A DNA stretch of 27,901 nucleotides, from assembly GCA_017561285.1 (NCBI GenBank), contig JAFZDG010000076.1:1-27901 (forward strand). Direction: 5' to 3'. The notes under the pieces were generated by a model. It was given only the letters and a program-made list of their open reading frames with translations. It had not been told where the DNA came from and did no database searches. Each line of letters opens with the position of its first letter. Position 1 is the stretch's first letter. The position numbers and the translations under genes were made by a program. Positions 1-8,406 of the stretch are shown one piece after another. The DNA is from Bacteroidaceae bacterium. GTDB lineage: Bacteria > Bacteroidota > Bacteroidia > Bacteroidales > Barnesiellaceae_A.

Positions 1-2026
1 ACTCTACGCTCAGGTCGAGACGAATATCGCCACATTGGTATATAAAGCTATTGTAATTGTTATATCCGTTGTAACTACCGGGACCTAATGAGCGTACCGA
101 CCATCCGCGCACACTGTTGGCTCCGCCCGAATAGAAGCGCTTCTCGAAGGGCATTACGGTAGAGTTGCCATAGGGTACACCCAGGCCCAATCCGGCATGG
201 AAGGCTAAGGCGTGATGCTTATTGAAGTTGTGCAAATAGCTATAATCGACATTGGCTTTGATATACTGCGAATATCGTATGCCGAATATTTTATACCCAT
301 TGTCCGATGGTGCTCCTATGGCATTGGATATGCCATATAGCAAGTTGCCGGCAGTTTCGACCGATGAGCGCAACGTATAGGCGTTACGCCTATCGGAGCT
401 TTGCAAAGGTGTGTTGGATGGGATGTTGCTGGTATAGTAGTTGTAGCCAATGCTCATAATAAAGTGGTCTTCGTAGCTGTAACGAAGCAACGGATTGGAG
501 GGTGCTATCTGCTCAAGGAAGCCTTCCATATATTGGGGCAGATATACATAGTTGATGTCGAGCAGGTCGAGTCGATGACGGTGACGCGCACGTGTCCAAT
601 TGTATCGCCAACCGGCTCCGGCTATGATGCGGGTGTACTCGGGGCGTTGCTGATAATTGAGCGAAATATCAAAGTCGGTAGTGGCAAGGATGCGGCGACT
701 GAAGCTGTTGGAGATAAACGGAAATACAAATTTGGGCACTTTCAGTCCCATACGACCACCCAACTCGGTATAGTTGTTGTTTATAATGCCCTCGATTGTA
801 CCCGATACACTCTCATATGCACCCCGTACCTCGGCCGTAAAGATCTCTGAGCCTTTGAATATATTGCGATGCTGATATGAAAGTTGTGCCGCTACACCCA
901 AATCGCCTTCCGAGTTGGTACCTTCCAGCTCGGCACTGATGTTTTGCGCACGACCTGGGGCCAAAAATATATAACAATCGAGCAGATTGTTTTCATTGCT
1001 TACCTCGTGCTGCGCAAAACGTATGTTTACACTTTTGAGATAAGTGAGCCGCCCGAACGATGTATAGGTGCGATTGACTGCCTCGGTGGTATATATATCA
1101 CCCGGCATAATAAAACAGTTGTCAACGATAGCATTCTTCGTAAGATAGCGATTATCGCCATATACAATTGCTATATTCTTGTACATTTCGGCCCGGCTCA
1201 CATCTATTTGCGATAGATTGAGATTGTTGAGCATAGGGTCGGTAATGACATATACGTTGTTGATAAAATAGCGATGATAATTGTCGTATGACTTGGGAGC
1301 GCGCGCATCTACAACCGATGGCATAGGTCGCAAGGATACCGACAACTCCACACCCCGGGTAGATGCCATCGTATCGGCATTGAACGTGATATAATCTTTT
1401 ATGAAAGGGAAATATCCGTTGTTGTGCAATTGGGCAGTAAGACGGTCGCGCTCTTGATTGAGCAAGGAGCGATCGAGCAACATACCCTCCTTGATGAGCG
1501 AAGGTTGCGAGCGCACAATACTATCGATATCGTTATGCGGAAAATCGTATATCAACGTATCGATATAAAACGGCTCATTGGCCTTGACCTTGTAGGTGAC
1601 CGTCATTCGTTTATCTTTGACAAGGGTATCGGCACTCACCTCAGCGTGCATATAACCCATATTCGACAAGGCTTTCGTGAGTTGATAACACGAAGCCTGC
1701 ATAGCTTCATCGCTATACAACACCGGAGCATCACCTATACTTCGCAACCAGCGATTGACACTGTTGGTTGTATCGGCACCCGAAAGATTATAGATGGTAA
1801 GTTGCAACGGCAGAATACCCATAATACGATAATTGGGATTCTGCTGTATGAAGGACCTCAGACTACCGGCCGATATATCCTTGCTATCGGTTTCTATGCG
1901 CACCTGGTCGAGCAAATATTCGCCATCGGGCACGTGCCGAGTAGGGCTACATCCTACCACAATGGTCACGATAAGCATCAGTATAATGCCTATTAACAGG
2001 TGGTTGTGTGGATGTGTATGCTTCAT
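1..2026 (-). CDS. Lipidated Omp85 (BamA/TamA family, TamL-like) outer membrane protein, 3' end outside the window
   Basis: An open frame of 675 codons runs from ATG at 2026 to the left edge without a stop, so the C-terminal end of the barrel is missing. The protein starts with a short histidine-rich n-region, a hydrophobic segment and a lipobox (VVGC, Cys26), followed by CSPTRHVPDGEYLLDQV, the usual opening of Bacteroidota lipidated Omp85 proteins. POTRA-like sequence with the phrase RDRLTAQLHNNGYFPF follows (roughly residues 170-200). The second half is rich in alternating beta strands and contains the Omp85 signature RFYSGGANSVRGWSVRSLGPG near the window edge. Family knowledge: Omp85 proteins insert or translocate outer-membrane proteins, and TamL is the lipidated Bacteroidota version. 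It resembles the tamL gene at 8403 in architecture but is a separate, diverged copy. A -7 box TATCTTTG lies at 2062-2055. Family is certain; the exact subgroup is inferred. Confidence 0.9.
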   Translation of the reverse strand, partial: MKHTHPHNHLLIGIILMLIVTIVVGCSPTRHVPDGEYLLDQVRIETDSKDISAGSLRSFIQQNPNYRIMGILPLQLTIYNLSGADTTNSVNRWLRSIGDAPVLYSDEAMQASCYQLTKALSNMGYMHAEVSADTLVKDKRMTVTYKVKANEPFYIDTLIYDFPHNDIDSIVRSQPSLIKEGMLLDRSLLNQERDRLTAQLHNNGYFPFIKDYITFNADTMASTRGVELSVSLRPMPSVVDARAPKSYDNYHRYFINNVYVITDPMLNNLNLSQIDVSRAEMYKNIAIVYGDNRYLTKNAIVDNCFIMPGDIYTTEAVNRTYTSFGRLTYLKSVNIRFAQHEVSNENNLLDCYIFLAPGRAQNISAELEGTNSEGDLGVAAQLSYQHRNIFKGSEIFTAEVRGAYESVSGTIEGIINNNYTELGGRMGLKVPKFVFPFISNSFSRRILATTDFDISLNYQQRPEYTRIIAGAGWRYNWTRARHRHRLDLLDINYVYLPQYMEGFLEQIAPSNPLLRYSYEDHFIMSIGYNYYTSNIPSNTPLQSSDRRNAYTLRSSVETAGNLLYGISNAIGAPSDNGYKIFGIRYSQYIKANVDYSYLHNFNKHHALAFHAGLGLGVPYGNSTVMPFEKRFYSGGANSVRGWSVRSLGPGSYNGYNNYNSFIYQCGDIRLDLSVE

Positions 2027-2054
2027 AATGTTACTGCACTTCTATTCTAAGTTA

Positions 2055-2062
2055 CAAAGATA
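2055..2062 (-). promoter_or_regulatory. Candidate -7 promoter box for the left-edge Omp85 gene
   Basis: On the minus strand this reads TATCTTTG, a full match to the Bacteroidota -7 consensus TAnnTTTG. It sits 28 bases before the ATG at 2026. No clear TTTG -33 element is visible at the usual distance. Confidence 0.55.
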
Positions 2063-2103
2063 ATACAAAAGTAAGAGCAATATGCGGTTTTGAGATTTTT
2101 TAT

Positions 2104-2111
2104 TATCTTCG
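2104..2111 (+). promoter_or_regulatory. Weak candidate -7 box for the thioesterase gene
   Basis: TATCTTCG is one mismatch from TAnnTTTG and lies 40 bases before the ATG at 2152. The only nearby TTTG (2089-2092) is too close (11 bases) to be a standard -33 element. Confidence 0.35.
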
Positions 2112-2151
2112 CAACGCAAAATAGTTGCATAACAAAACTTTTTCAGTTTGT

Positions 2152-2916
2152 ATGAAACAAAAACTATATACCAAAACCTTTACCCTCACTCCCGGAGAGT
2201 GCAACGGACAGCAAGAGATGTCACTATCTTTTTTAGTAGGTCGCATTATCAAAGTAGCATCACTCCACGCCGACTCTTGGGGTGTAGGATATGAAAAAAT
2301 GATAGCCAATCGCACAGCATGGGTACTATCGCGATTGTCGATAGAGATGAAACGATTTCCGGCCATCAACGAAAATTATACACTTGAAACTTGGATTGAA
2401 GACTATAACACCCGCTTCTCTACCCGCAACATGGCTATCCTCGACAGCCGCGGTGAAGTGTGTGGCTATGCTCGCACCATATGGCTTGTACTCGACCTTG
2501 AAGCTCGCCGTACAGCTCAAATGGAAGAGCTGAACGAGTTGCGCAATTACGTTCTTGATCGTCCTTGCCCCATAGAACCGCCTACTCGCATGCGTGCCGA
2601 TGAGGGCCAGAAGATAGACTCTTTTGCCGTCAGATATAGCGACATTGATCTCAATCGCCATGTCAATAGCGCACGATATGTCGAGTATCTGCTCAATCAA
2701 TATCCCTTTGAATGGTTCGACAACAACCGAGTTGCCCGCTTTGAAATAGCCTATGTTCACGAAGCTCGCCCGGGTGTTGAAATAGATGTATATCGCGAAA
2801 CAAAAACCGAAAACGATCATACACTCGAATTGCGACACGATGGTAATACACTCTGCCGCAGTCGCATCATTTTTACCCCTCGCACCGAACCGATAATCAT
2901 TCCGTTCAACGGATAG
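2152..2916 (+). CDS. Acyl-ACP thioesterase (FatA/FatB-like, double hotdog)
   Basis: The 254-residue protein matches bacterial acyl-ACP thioesterases, which cleave acyl chains from acyl carrier protein in the cytoplasm and release free fatty acids. The N-terminal hotdog has HADSWGVGYEKM (residues 39-50) and the conserved W-E-Y-TRFSTRN stretch (about 81-93). The second hotdog carries the catalytic-type motif DIDLNRHVNSARYVEY, with Asp166, Asn168 and His170. The length is normal for the family. I chose ATG at 2152; an in-frame TTG at 2125 would add nine residues unlike the family. It is divergent from the Omp85 gene and is followed by a hairpin at 2947-2982. Chain-length preference cannot be read from the sequence. 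Confidence 0.92.
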   Translation: MKQKLYTKTFTLTPGECNGQQEMSLSFLVGRIIKVASLHADSWGVGYEKMIANRTAWVLSRLSIEMKRFPAINENYTLETWIEDYNTRFSTRNMAILDSRGEVCGYARTIWLVLDLEARRTAQMEELNELRNYVLDRPCPIEPPTRMRADEGQKIDSFAVRYSDIDLNRHVNSARYVEYLLNQYPFEWFDNNRVARFEIAYVHEARPGVEIDVYRETKTENDHTLELRHDGNTLCRSRIIFTPRTEPIIIPFNG

Positions 2917-2946
2917 ACAATCAGACAACTGCATAAAAAAACACCG

Positions 2947-2982
2947 GAGGCTGTATCGAGCAATTGACACCGATACAGCCTC
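2947..2982. terminator. Hairpin between convergent genes, bidirectional terminator
   Basis: A perfect 12-bp stem (GAGGCTGTATCG pairing with CGATACAGCCTC) encloses a 12-base loop. On the minus strand it is followed after five bases by seven T (plus-strand A run 2935-2941), so it best serves the PepSY-like gene. It may also end thioesterase transcripts. Confidence 0.75.
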
Positions 2983-3006
2983 TCCTTTGGTATGTCGCAA
3001 GATCTA

Positions 3007-3462
3007 TTATTTGTCGTTTTCAGCTCGAATGAAACGGCCATTCGAGTCAAAGTGCAACGTTACATTTTGCAATTCTACTTCATACCCTTTACGACTTCGC
3101 TCAATATCATATACCCCTTCTCCCGAATAATTTTCGGCGAGGTATTTGGTAATAGTCTGCGGCAACATACCCACTACCGATGCCGGCAGAGCCATACCCG
3201 ACTCATTCTTCACCTCAATCCAATTACTCTCCCTGTCAAAAAGCAATTCATACCCATCGGATAGCATTATTTTATGATAGCCATACTTGACAATGCGCGC
3301 TCCGACAATACTTTTTCCGGGGAAATGCGATGTAATGAATTGTTGCTCACTCTGAGGCATATCTTCCAATTTCACCTCTTTTTCTTTATAATCGGCATAA
3401 ACATATAGTGTAATACTGATAAACAATGCCGATAAAAGTGTTGTAATCCACAATTTTTTCAT
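3007..3462 (-). CDS. Exported PepSY-like (BLIP-like) domain protein
   Basis: The 151-residue protein begins with a signal peptide or N-terminal anchor (MKKLWITTLLSALFISITL, then YADYKEKEV). Two repeats of the same fold follow. The first runs from LEDMPQSEQQFITSHFPG to DRESNWIEV and the second from LPQTITKYLAENYSGEG to FDSNGRFIRA. This tandem pattern (Leu-Pro, helix, then three strands ending in D-x-x-G/S-x-W/F-I) is typical of the Bacteroidota PepSY-like/BLIP-like domain family. These are periplasmic proteins of unknown specific role; the name reflects fold only. It stands alone, between the thioesterase (convergent) and tamB (divergent). No good TAnnTTTG box is visible upstream. Confidence 0.85.
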   Translation of the reverse strand: MKKLWITTLLSALFISITLYVYADYKEKEVKLEDMPQSEQQFITSHFPGKSIVGARIVKYGYHKIMLSDGYELLFDRESNWIEVKNESGMALPASVVGMLPQTITKYLAENYSGEGVYDIERSRKGYEVELQNVTLHFDSNGRFIRAENDK

Positions 3463-3579
3463 ATTTTTACCATCTAATTTTAAGGGTTACTATATAAAAC
3501 AAACAAAACAGTCTCCCAAATGTTTTCTAAACATATGGTAAGTGACTCTTAAAGATGTATAAGAGCTATATTGACTCAT

Positions 3580-6500
3580 ATGAAACGAGTACATAGAAAC
3601 ATACTCATCGTTTGTGCATTCTTGCTGGCAATAGTACTACTGCTGCCCATACTCGTTTACATACCACCCGTACAACGCAAAGCCATAGCATACGCCGAAC
3701 AATGGGTATGCTCTCAAACACCTTATTGCATCTCGATAGAACAATTCACACTGAAGTTTCCATTAAGGGCAGCACTGCACAATGTGGTTATTGCCACAGC
3801 CTATAATGACACAATGCTCACAGCCGGCAAGATGCAAGCCAATGTAGCTTTGGTTCCCTTAATAAATCGTAAAGTAGAGGTTCGTAATATTTCGCTACAC
3901 GATGCTTCAGTCGATTTTATCTCGCCCGATTCTACTCTATCGGTAACAGCCGACATTGGTTGCATAGGTTTAGAGAATGGCGATATAAGACTTATCGACA
4001 ATAAAGTGGCAATTGGCCATGTGGCTTTAGACAACACTATGATAGAGTTGTTCTATACCACGACACCCGATACAGCCAAGACAGATACCACCCAGTCGGC
4101 AATGTGGGATATAGAGATAGAACAACTGAAACTTAGTGACATCGGTTTCAGAATGTATATGCCCGAGTACATCGATACTTTGGATGTTGAATTGCACCAA
4201 GCACTATTGTCGGATGGTAATATCTCATTAAAAGAACAAGATATTGATATACAATCGATAGAGATACAACAAGGCACCTATCGCTACATAGCACAATACA
4301 CCGACAACCGCACTCAAGACAACCAAGAGAGCGCCATAGCCGATACCATTCAATCGCGCCCCTGGAAAATACGAGTTGGCAGCATCAACCTATCGGACAA
4401 CAGTGCTACTTACATAACATCTACTCACGCACCCACACCGGGCATAGACTTCACACATATCAACGCCCCCAACATAGACCTATCGCTCAGCAATATATAC
4501 AACAAGGGGAAGGAGTTGCGCCTGTCACTCGATTCACTTGCATTATATGAGCGATCGGGACTTAACATTACCAACGCCAAGTGTCATTTTGCCATGACCG
4601 ACTCCGGCACCATCTCGATATCAGATTTGCAGCTTAACACCCCATTCAGTGATGTAGCTGGCAATGCTTATATCGATATGAGTATGTTCGATCTCAACCC
4701 CGACGCAGCGGTACAATTATTGGCCAACGGGCATCTCTCTTGTAGAGATATTTCAACACTCTGCCCACAAGCTACGCAATACTATATTCATCCCAACGAG
4801 AAACAAGCACTTATGCCCATCAATGACAATATCTCGGTACAGATAGATATAAACGGCATCGCAAGCGATATGATTGTTGACAAATTGGACATATCGCAAA
4901 TGGGTGTCTTCACGATGAATAGTACAGCACGAATAAGCCATCCTTTAGACAAGAACAAACGCAACATAACATTCTCGGGCAGAGCTCACACGACCGGTCA
5001 CTTTTCGTTGCACAACTATATACCCGACTCGGCAATGGCTCAAGGTTTTGTTATGCACCCTATTGCATTGAATGCCCACGCTCGCATATCGGGTGATAGC
5101 ATCACAGCCGATGCCACTGTCAATAGTCTGGGTGGCGAGATAGACGTAAACGCCGGCTATCATTTGGCTCGTAAGCGCTACGATGTCACTGCACACATAC
5201 ACCAAATTCCATTAGGGTTGATTATGCCTGACGACACCATTGGCTCACTCACAGCCCGGGCGCATCTAACGGGAAAAGATTTTGCCCTCAACAACCCTTC
5301 AACCCATATTAAGGCACAAGTGCAACTCGACTCGCTTTACTTCCGTCACTATACATACCGCAATATAGACATCACAGCACAAATTGCCAACGAACAATGG
5401 GCTTTAACAGCCTTAAGTGACTTACAAGAGTTGAATATCGATATTGATGCAAATGGTTTGTTGAAGCCCCACCTTATTACGGCCAATCTTGACGCTCAAA
5501 TAGGACAAGTAGATTTAACAGCGTTACACTTTGCCGAACAACCACTCGACATTGCAGGCAACATAACAGCCGAAGTCGTATTGTCAAATATCGACAGCAT
5601 CATACAAGCCGATGTAACAATCAACGACTTGGCTTTAGGAGTAGATGAGTATCGCTATCAGGCCAACACTATAAACCTTCTTGCCGCCAGCGATGTAACA
5701 TATAGTTACATAGACCTGCGTACCGGCGATTTGAGTGTAAACCTTTCATCCGATACCGGAATAAAAAATTTACAACCCAGCCTCGAACGACTCACTCAGT
5801 TGGTTGACACCATCTTCCAAAAGCAACGACTCGATATGGACGAATTGCACCGAGGACTCCCCCCATTTGAGTTTACAGCCTATATGAGTAGCAATAATGT
5901 GGCTCAAAAGATACTCAACGACAAAGGTATTCGATTGTCTAAAGCCCAATTTCAAGCCTCGAACGACTCACTTTTCAACCTATCGGGCATCATCAACCGA
6001 CTGGAAATATCAGGGATATTGCTCGACACCCTCACTCTCGATGCATATGAGAAAAAAGAGCGTCTCAACTATCGCTTGGCAATGGACAACCAACCCGGCA
6101 ATATGGACGAACTTGCGCACATACACATCGAGGGCTTCCTATCGGGCAATAGTACCCGACTATATTGCTTGCAGAGCAATCGAAAGAACGATATAGGATT
6201 TCTTCTGGGATGTAAAGTAGACTTCCTACCACAACTCATACAATTTACATTAGGCCCACAAGAACCCATCATCGGCTATAAAAAATGGTTGCTCAACAAA
6301 GACAACAATCTTGTATTCAACTATGCCAACCACACACTCGATGCCAATATTCGACTATCGTATGACAATAGTCACTTATATGTCACCACAGAAGACCGCC
6401 GCAATAAAGATGTAAGCGGAGCGCACATAGACCTGCAAAACATCGAGCTATCCGATTGGCTATCCGTATCCTCTTTGATAGCACCCATGTCGGGCAATTT

Positions 6501-8406
6501 ATCGGCTAACGTATACGTAGATGTACCCTCATCGGGAATAGAAGCTACCGGTACGTTCGATATTCTCGACTACAAATACAACAATACACGCATAGGCACT
6601 CTTCACGCCGAAGCCGAATATATACTTGATGATAAAGGCGGTAACGATGCTAAACTATTCCTGACACACGATGGAAATGAGGTGTTAGAAGCCGTTGCAT
6701 ATATAGACAATAATACCCCCAAACACATCAATGGCAACATTGCCATTGACCGTTTACCCCTATCGGTAGCCAATGCTTTCTTACCACAAAATATGGGTGG
6801 ATTTACAGGGCTGCTCAGTAGCGACCTATCTATCAACGGCACAACCCAAGAGCCGTTGGTCAACGGATATGTTCATTTCGACAAGGCCTCGTTGCAATTC
6901 AATCAGATAGGTGCATCGCTCACGATGAGCAATGATAAAGTAGAAATAGAAAATAGTCGCCTCATCTTCGACAACTACTACATAATGGGCAACAACAATA
7001 GTCCGCTCAATATTGAAGGTGTCGTAAACTTTGAACGGCTCAACGACATAGGAGTCAACCTCGATATCAGTGGCGAGAATTTCCAACCCATCAACATCAA
7101 AGAAAACAGATCGAGTATTATATACGGCTCGGTATTTACCGATGTTAACACCCGCATACGAGGCTCACTCAACGACCTGCGAATAACAGGAGGCATCTCA
7201 CTGCTATCGGGTACAAATGCCACTTATGTTATGCAAAGCAACTCATCGTTATCGAGTACCGATTACTCCGATATGGTAAGTTTCATCTCCTTTGCCGACA
7301 CTGCAGCCGTTGATAAAGAGAACGAAAAAAGAGCCAAACGCCAAGCCAATTTCACAGCTACACTGGGAATAGACATAGACGAGGGGGTACAGTTGGGTAT
7401 CAATCTGTCGAGCGATGGGAAAAACCGTATCGACCTCGTAGGTGGTGGCGAACTTCTTTACACAGCAACAGCATTGGGCGACAACCGAGTGTCGGGACGT
7501 TACAATCTTACCAGAGGCTTTGTACGCTACACACCGCCGTTTATCTCACAAAAGATTTTCAATATAGAAGATGGCAGCAATGTTTCGTGGAACGGCGATA
7601 TACTCAATCCTATGTTCAATATTACGGCTGTACAATCACAGCGCTCATCCGTTAAGAGTGGTGACGAATCACGATTGGTCGATTTTGATATCACAATAAA
7701 ACTCACCAATACACTCAAAGACCTTGACATCTCGTTCGACCTTGCCACAGCCGATGATATGAGCATAGACAATGAGCTACAAGCCCTCACCCCCGAACAA
7801 AGAGAAAGCAAAGCATTGAATATGTTGCTTTACAACTCATATACCGACCTTGCTTCGGTCGTTGACAACTACTCAATCAACGATCCTCTCAATATCTTTC
7901 TTGAATATGAGTTGAACACATGGGCACAACGTACGTTGCGAGGTGTTGATCTTACCTTTGGTGTCGATAACTATGGTATTGACGGCACCGGAACGCAACG
8001 CACCGACTACTCATATCAATTCTCCAAAAGCCTCTTTGACAACCGTTTGAAAGTTGTTATAGGTGGCAGTTATGCATCTAACCAAGATGTCACACAAAAC
8101 CTGAGCGAAAATCTTATTGATGATATTTCGTTAGAATACCGCCTCGACAAGCGTGAGAATATGTACCTTAAAGTTTTCCGCCAAACAGGCTATGAAAGCA
8201 TTATAGAAGGTGAAATAACCCAAACCGGCATAGGCTTTATGTATCGCAAACAGATCAACTCGCTACTCGACTTTTTCCGCAAAAAGCCGCAACACAAAAA
8301 ACCTCAAGCCTCACAAGAAGCAAGCGATACAACTGTCAATATTATATACACACCAATCAATAATATTACACCAACAGAGATAACAACCGATAAGGAGGAA
8401 CCATGA
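3580..8406 (+). CDS. tamB: TamB-like translocation/assembly module protein (AsmA superfamily)
   Basis: The 1608-residue protein has an N-terminal transmembrane anchor (about residues 6-30: ILIVCAFLLAIVLLLPILV). It continues with more than a thousand residues of repetitive beta-strand sequence, as in TamB/AsmA proteins, which form a long hydrophobic groove across the periplasm. The last 450 residues or so are the conserved TamB (DUF490) domain. It includes the region around LGDNRVSGRYNLTRGFVRY and ends with barrel-like sequence (DLTFGVDNYGIDGTGTQRTDY, then LEYRLDKRENMYLKVFRQ). Family knowledge links TamB to TamA/TamL and to outer-membrane protein or phospholipid delivery. The stop codon overlaps the tamL start, so the two are one transcriptional unit and probably one complex. 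I prefer ATG 3580 to an upstream in-frame TTG (3571). No TAnnTTTG promoter was found upstream. Confidence 0.95.
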   Translation: MKRVHRNILIVCAFLLAIVLLLPILVYIPPVQRKAIAYAEQWVCSQTPYCISIEQFTLKFPLRAALHNVVIATAYNDTMLTAGKMQANVALVPLINRKVEVRNISLHDASVDFISPDSTLSVTADIGCIGLENGDIRLIDNKVAIGHVALDNTMIELFYTTTPDTAKTDTTQSAMWDIEIEQLKLSDIGFRMYMPEYIDTLDVELHQALLSDGNISLKEQDIDIQSIEIQQGTYRYIAQYTDNRTQDNQESAIADTIQSRPWKIRVGSINLSDNSATYITSTHAPTPGIDFTHINAPNIDLSLSNIYNKGKELRLSLDSLALYERSGLNITNAKCHFAMTDSGTISISDLQLNTPFSDVAGNAYIDMSMFDLNPDAAVQLLANGHLSCRDISTLCPQATQYYIHPNEKQALMPINDNISVQIDINGIASDMIVDKLDISQMGVFTMNSTARISHPLDKNKRNITFSGRAHTTGHFSLHNYIPDSAMAQGFVMHPIALNAHARISGDSITADATVNSLGGEIDVNAGYHLARKRYDVTAHIHQIPLGLIMPDDTIGSLTARAHLTGKDFALNNPSTHIKAQVQLDSLYFRHYTYRNIDITAQIANEQWALTALSDLQELNIDIDANGLLKPHLITANLDAQIGQVDLTALHFAEQPLDIAGNITAEVVLSNIDSIIQADVTINDLALGVDEYRYQANTINLLAASDVTYSYIDLRTGDLSVNLSSDTGIKNLQPSLERLTQLVDTIFQKQRLDMDELHRGLPPFEFTAYMSSNNVAQKILNDKGIRLSKAQFQASNDSLFNLSGIINRLEISGILLDTLTLDAYEKKERLNYRLAMDNQPGNMDELAHIHIEGFLSGNSTRLYCLQSNRKNDIGFLLGCKVDFLPQLIQFTLGPQEPIIGYKKWLLNKDNNLVFNYANHTLDANIRLSYDNSHLYVTTEDRRNKDVSGAHIDLQNIELSDWLSVSSLIAPMSGNLSANVYVDVPSSGIEATGTFDILDYKYNNTRIGTLHAEAEYILDDKGGNDAKLFLTHDGNEVLEAVAYIDNNTPKHINGNIAIDRLPLSVANAFLPQNMGGFTGLLSSDLSINGTTQEPLVNGYVHFDKASLQFNQIGASLTMSNDKVEIENSRLIFDNYYIMGNNNSPLNIEGVVNFERLNDIGVNLDISGENFQPINIKENRSSIIYGSVFTDVNTRIRGSLNDLRITGGISLLSGTNATYVMQSNSSLSSTDYSDMVSFISFADTAAVDKENEKRAKRQANFTATLGIDIDEGVQLGINLSSDGKNRIDLVGGGELLYTATALGDNRVSGRYNLTRGFVRYTPPFISQKIFNIEDGSNVSWNGDILNPMFNITAVQSQRSSVKSGDESRLVDFDITIKLTNTLKDLDISFDLATADDMSIDNELQALTPEQRESKALNMLLYNSYTDLASVVDNYSINDPLNIFLEYELNTWAQRTLRGVDLTFGVDNYGIDGTGTQRTDYSYQFSKSLFDNRLKVVIGGSYASNQDVTQNLSENLIDDISLEYRLDKRENMYLKVFRQTGYESIIEGEITQTGIGFMYRKQINSLLDFFRKKPQHKKPQASQEASDTTVNIIYTPINNITPTEITTDKEEP
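8392..8398 (+). promoter_or_regulatory. Strong Shine-Dalgarno sequence for tamL
   Basis: AAGGAGG ends four bases before the tamL ATG (8403) and lies inside the last codons of tamB. Most genes here have no recognisable Shine-Dalgarno, so this one stands out. It supports the chosen start and suggests reinitiation or coupled translation at the ATGA overlap. Confidence 0.7.

Noticed and set aside
401..1996. Several plus-strand open frames (401-850, 884-1216, 1424-1996)
   Set aside because: They are antisense to the left-edge Omp85 gene, whose frame is continuous from 2026 to the edge and clearly recognisable.
2326..3000. A 224-codon minus-strand frame
   Set aside because: It is antisense to the acyl-ACP thioesterase and crosses the terminator hairpin.
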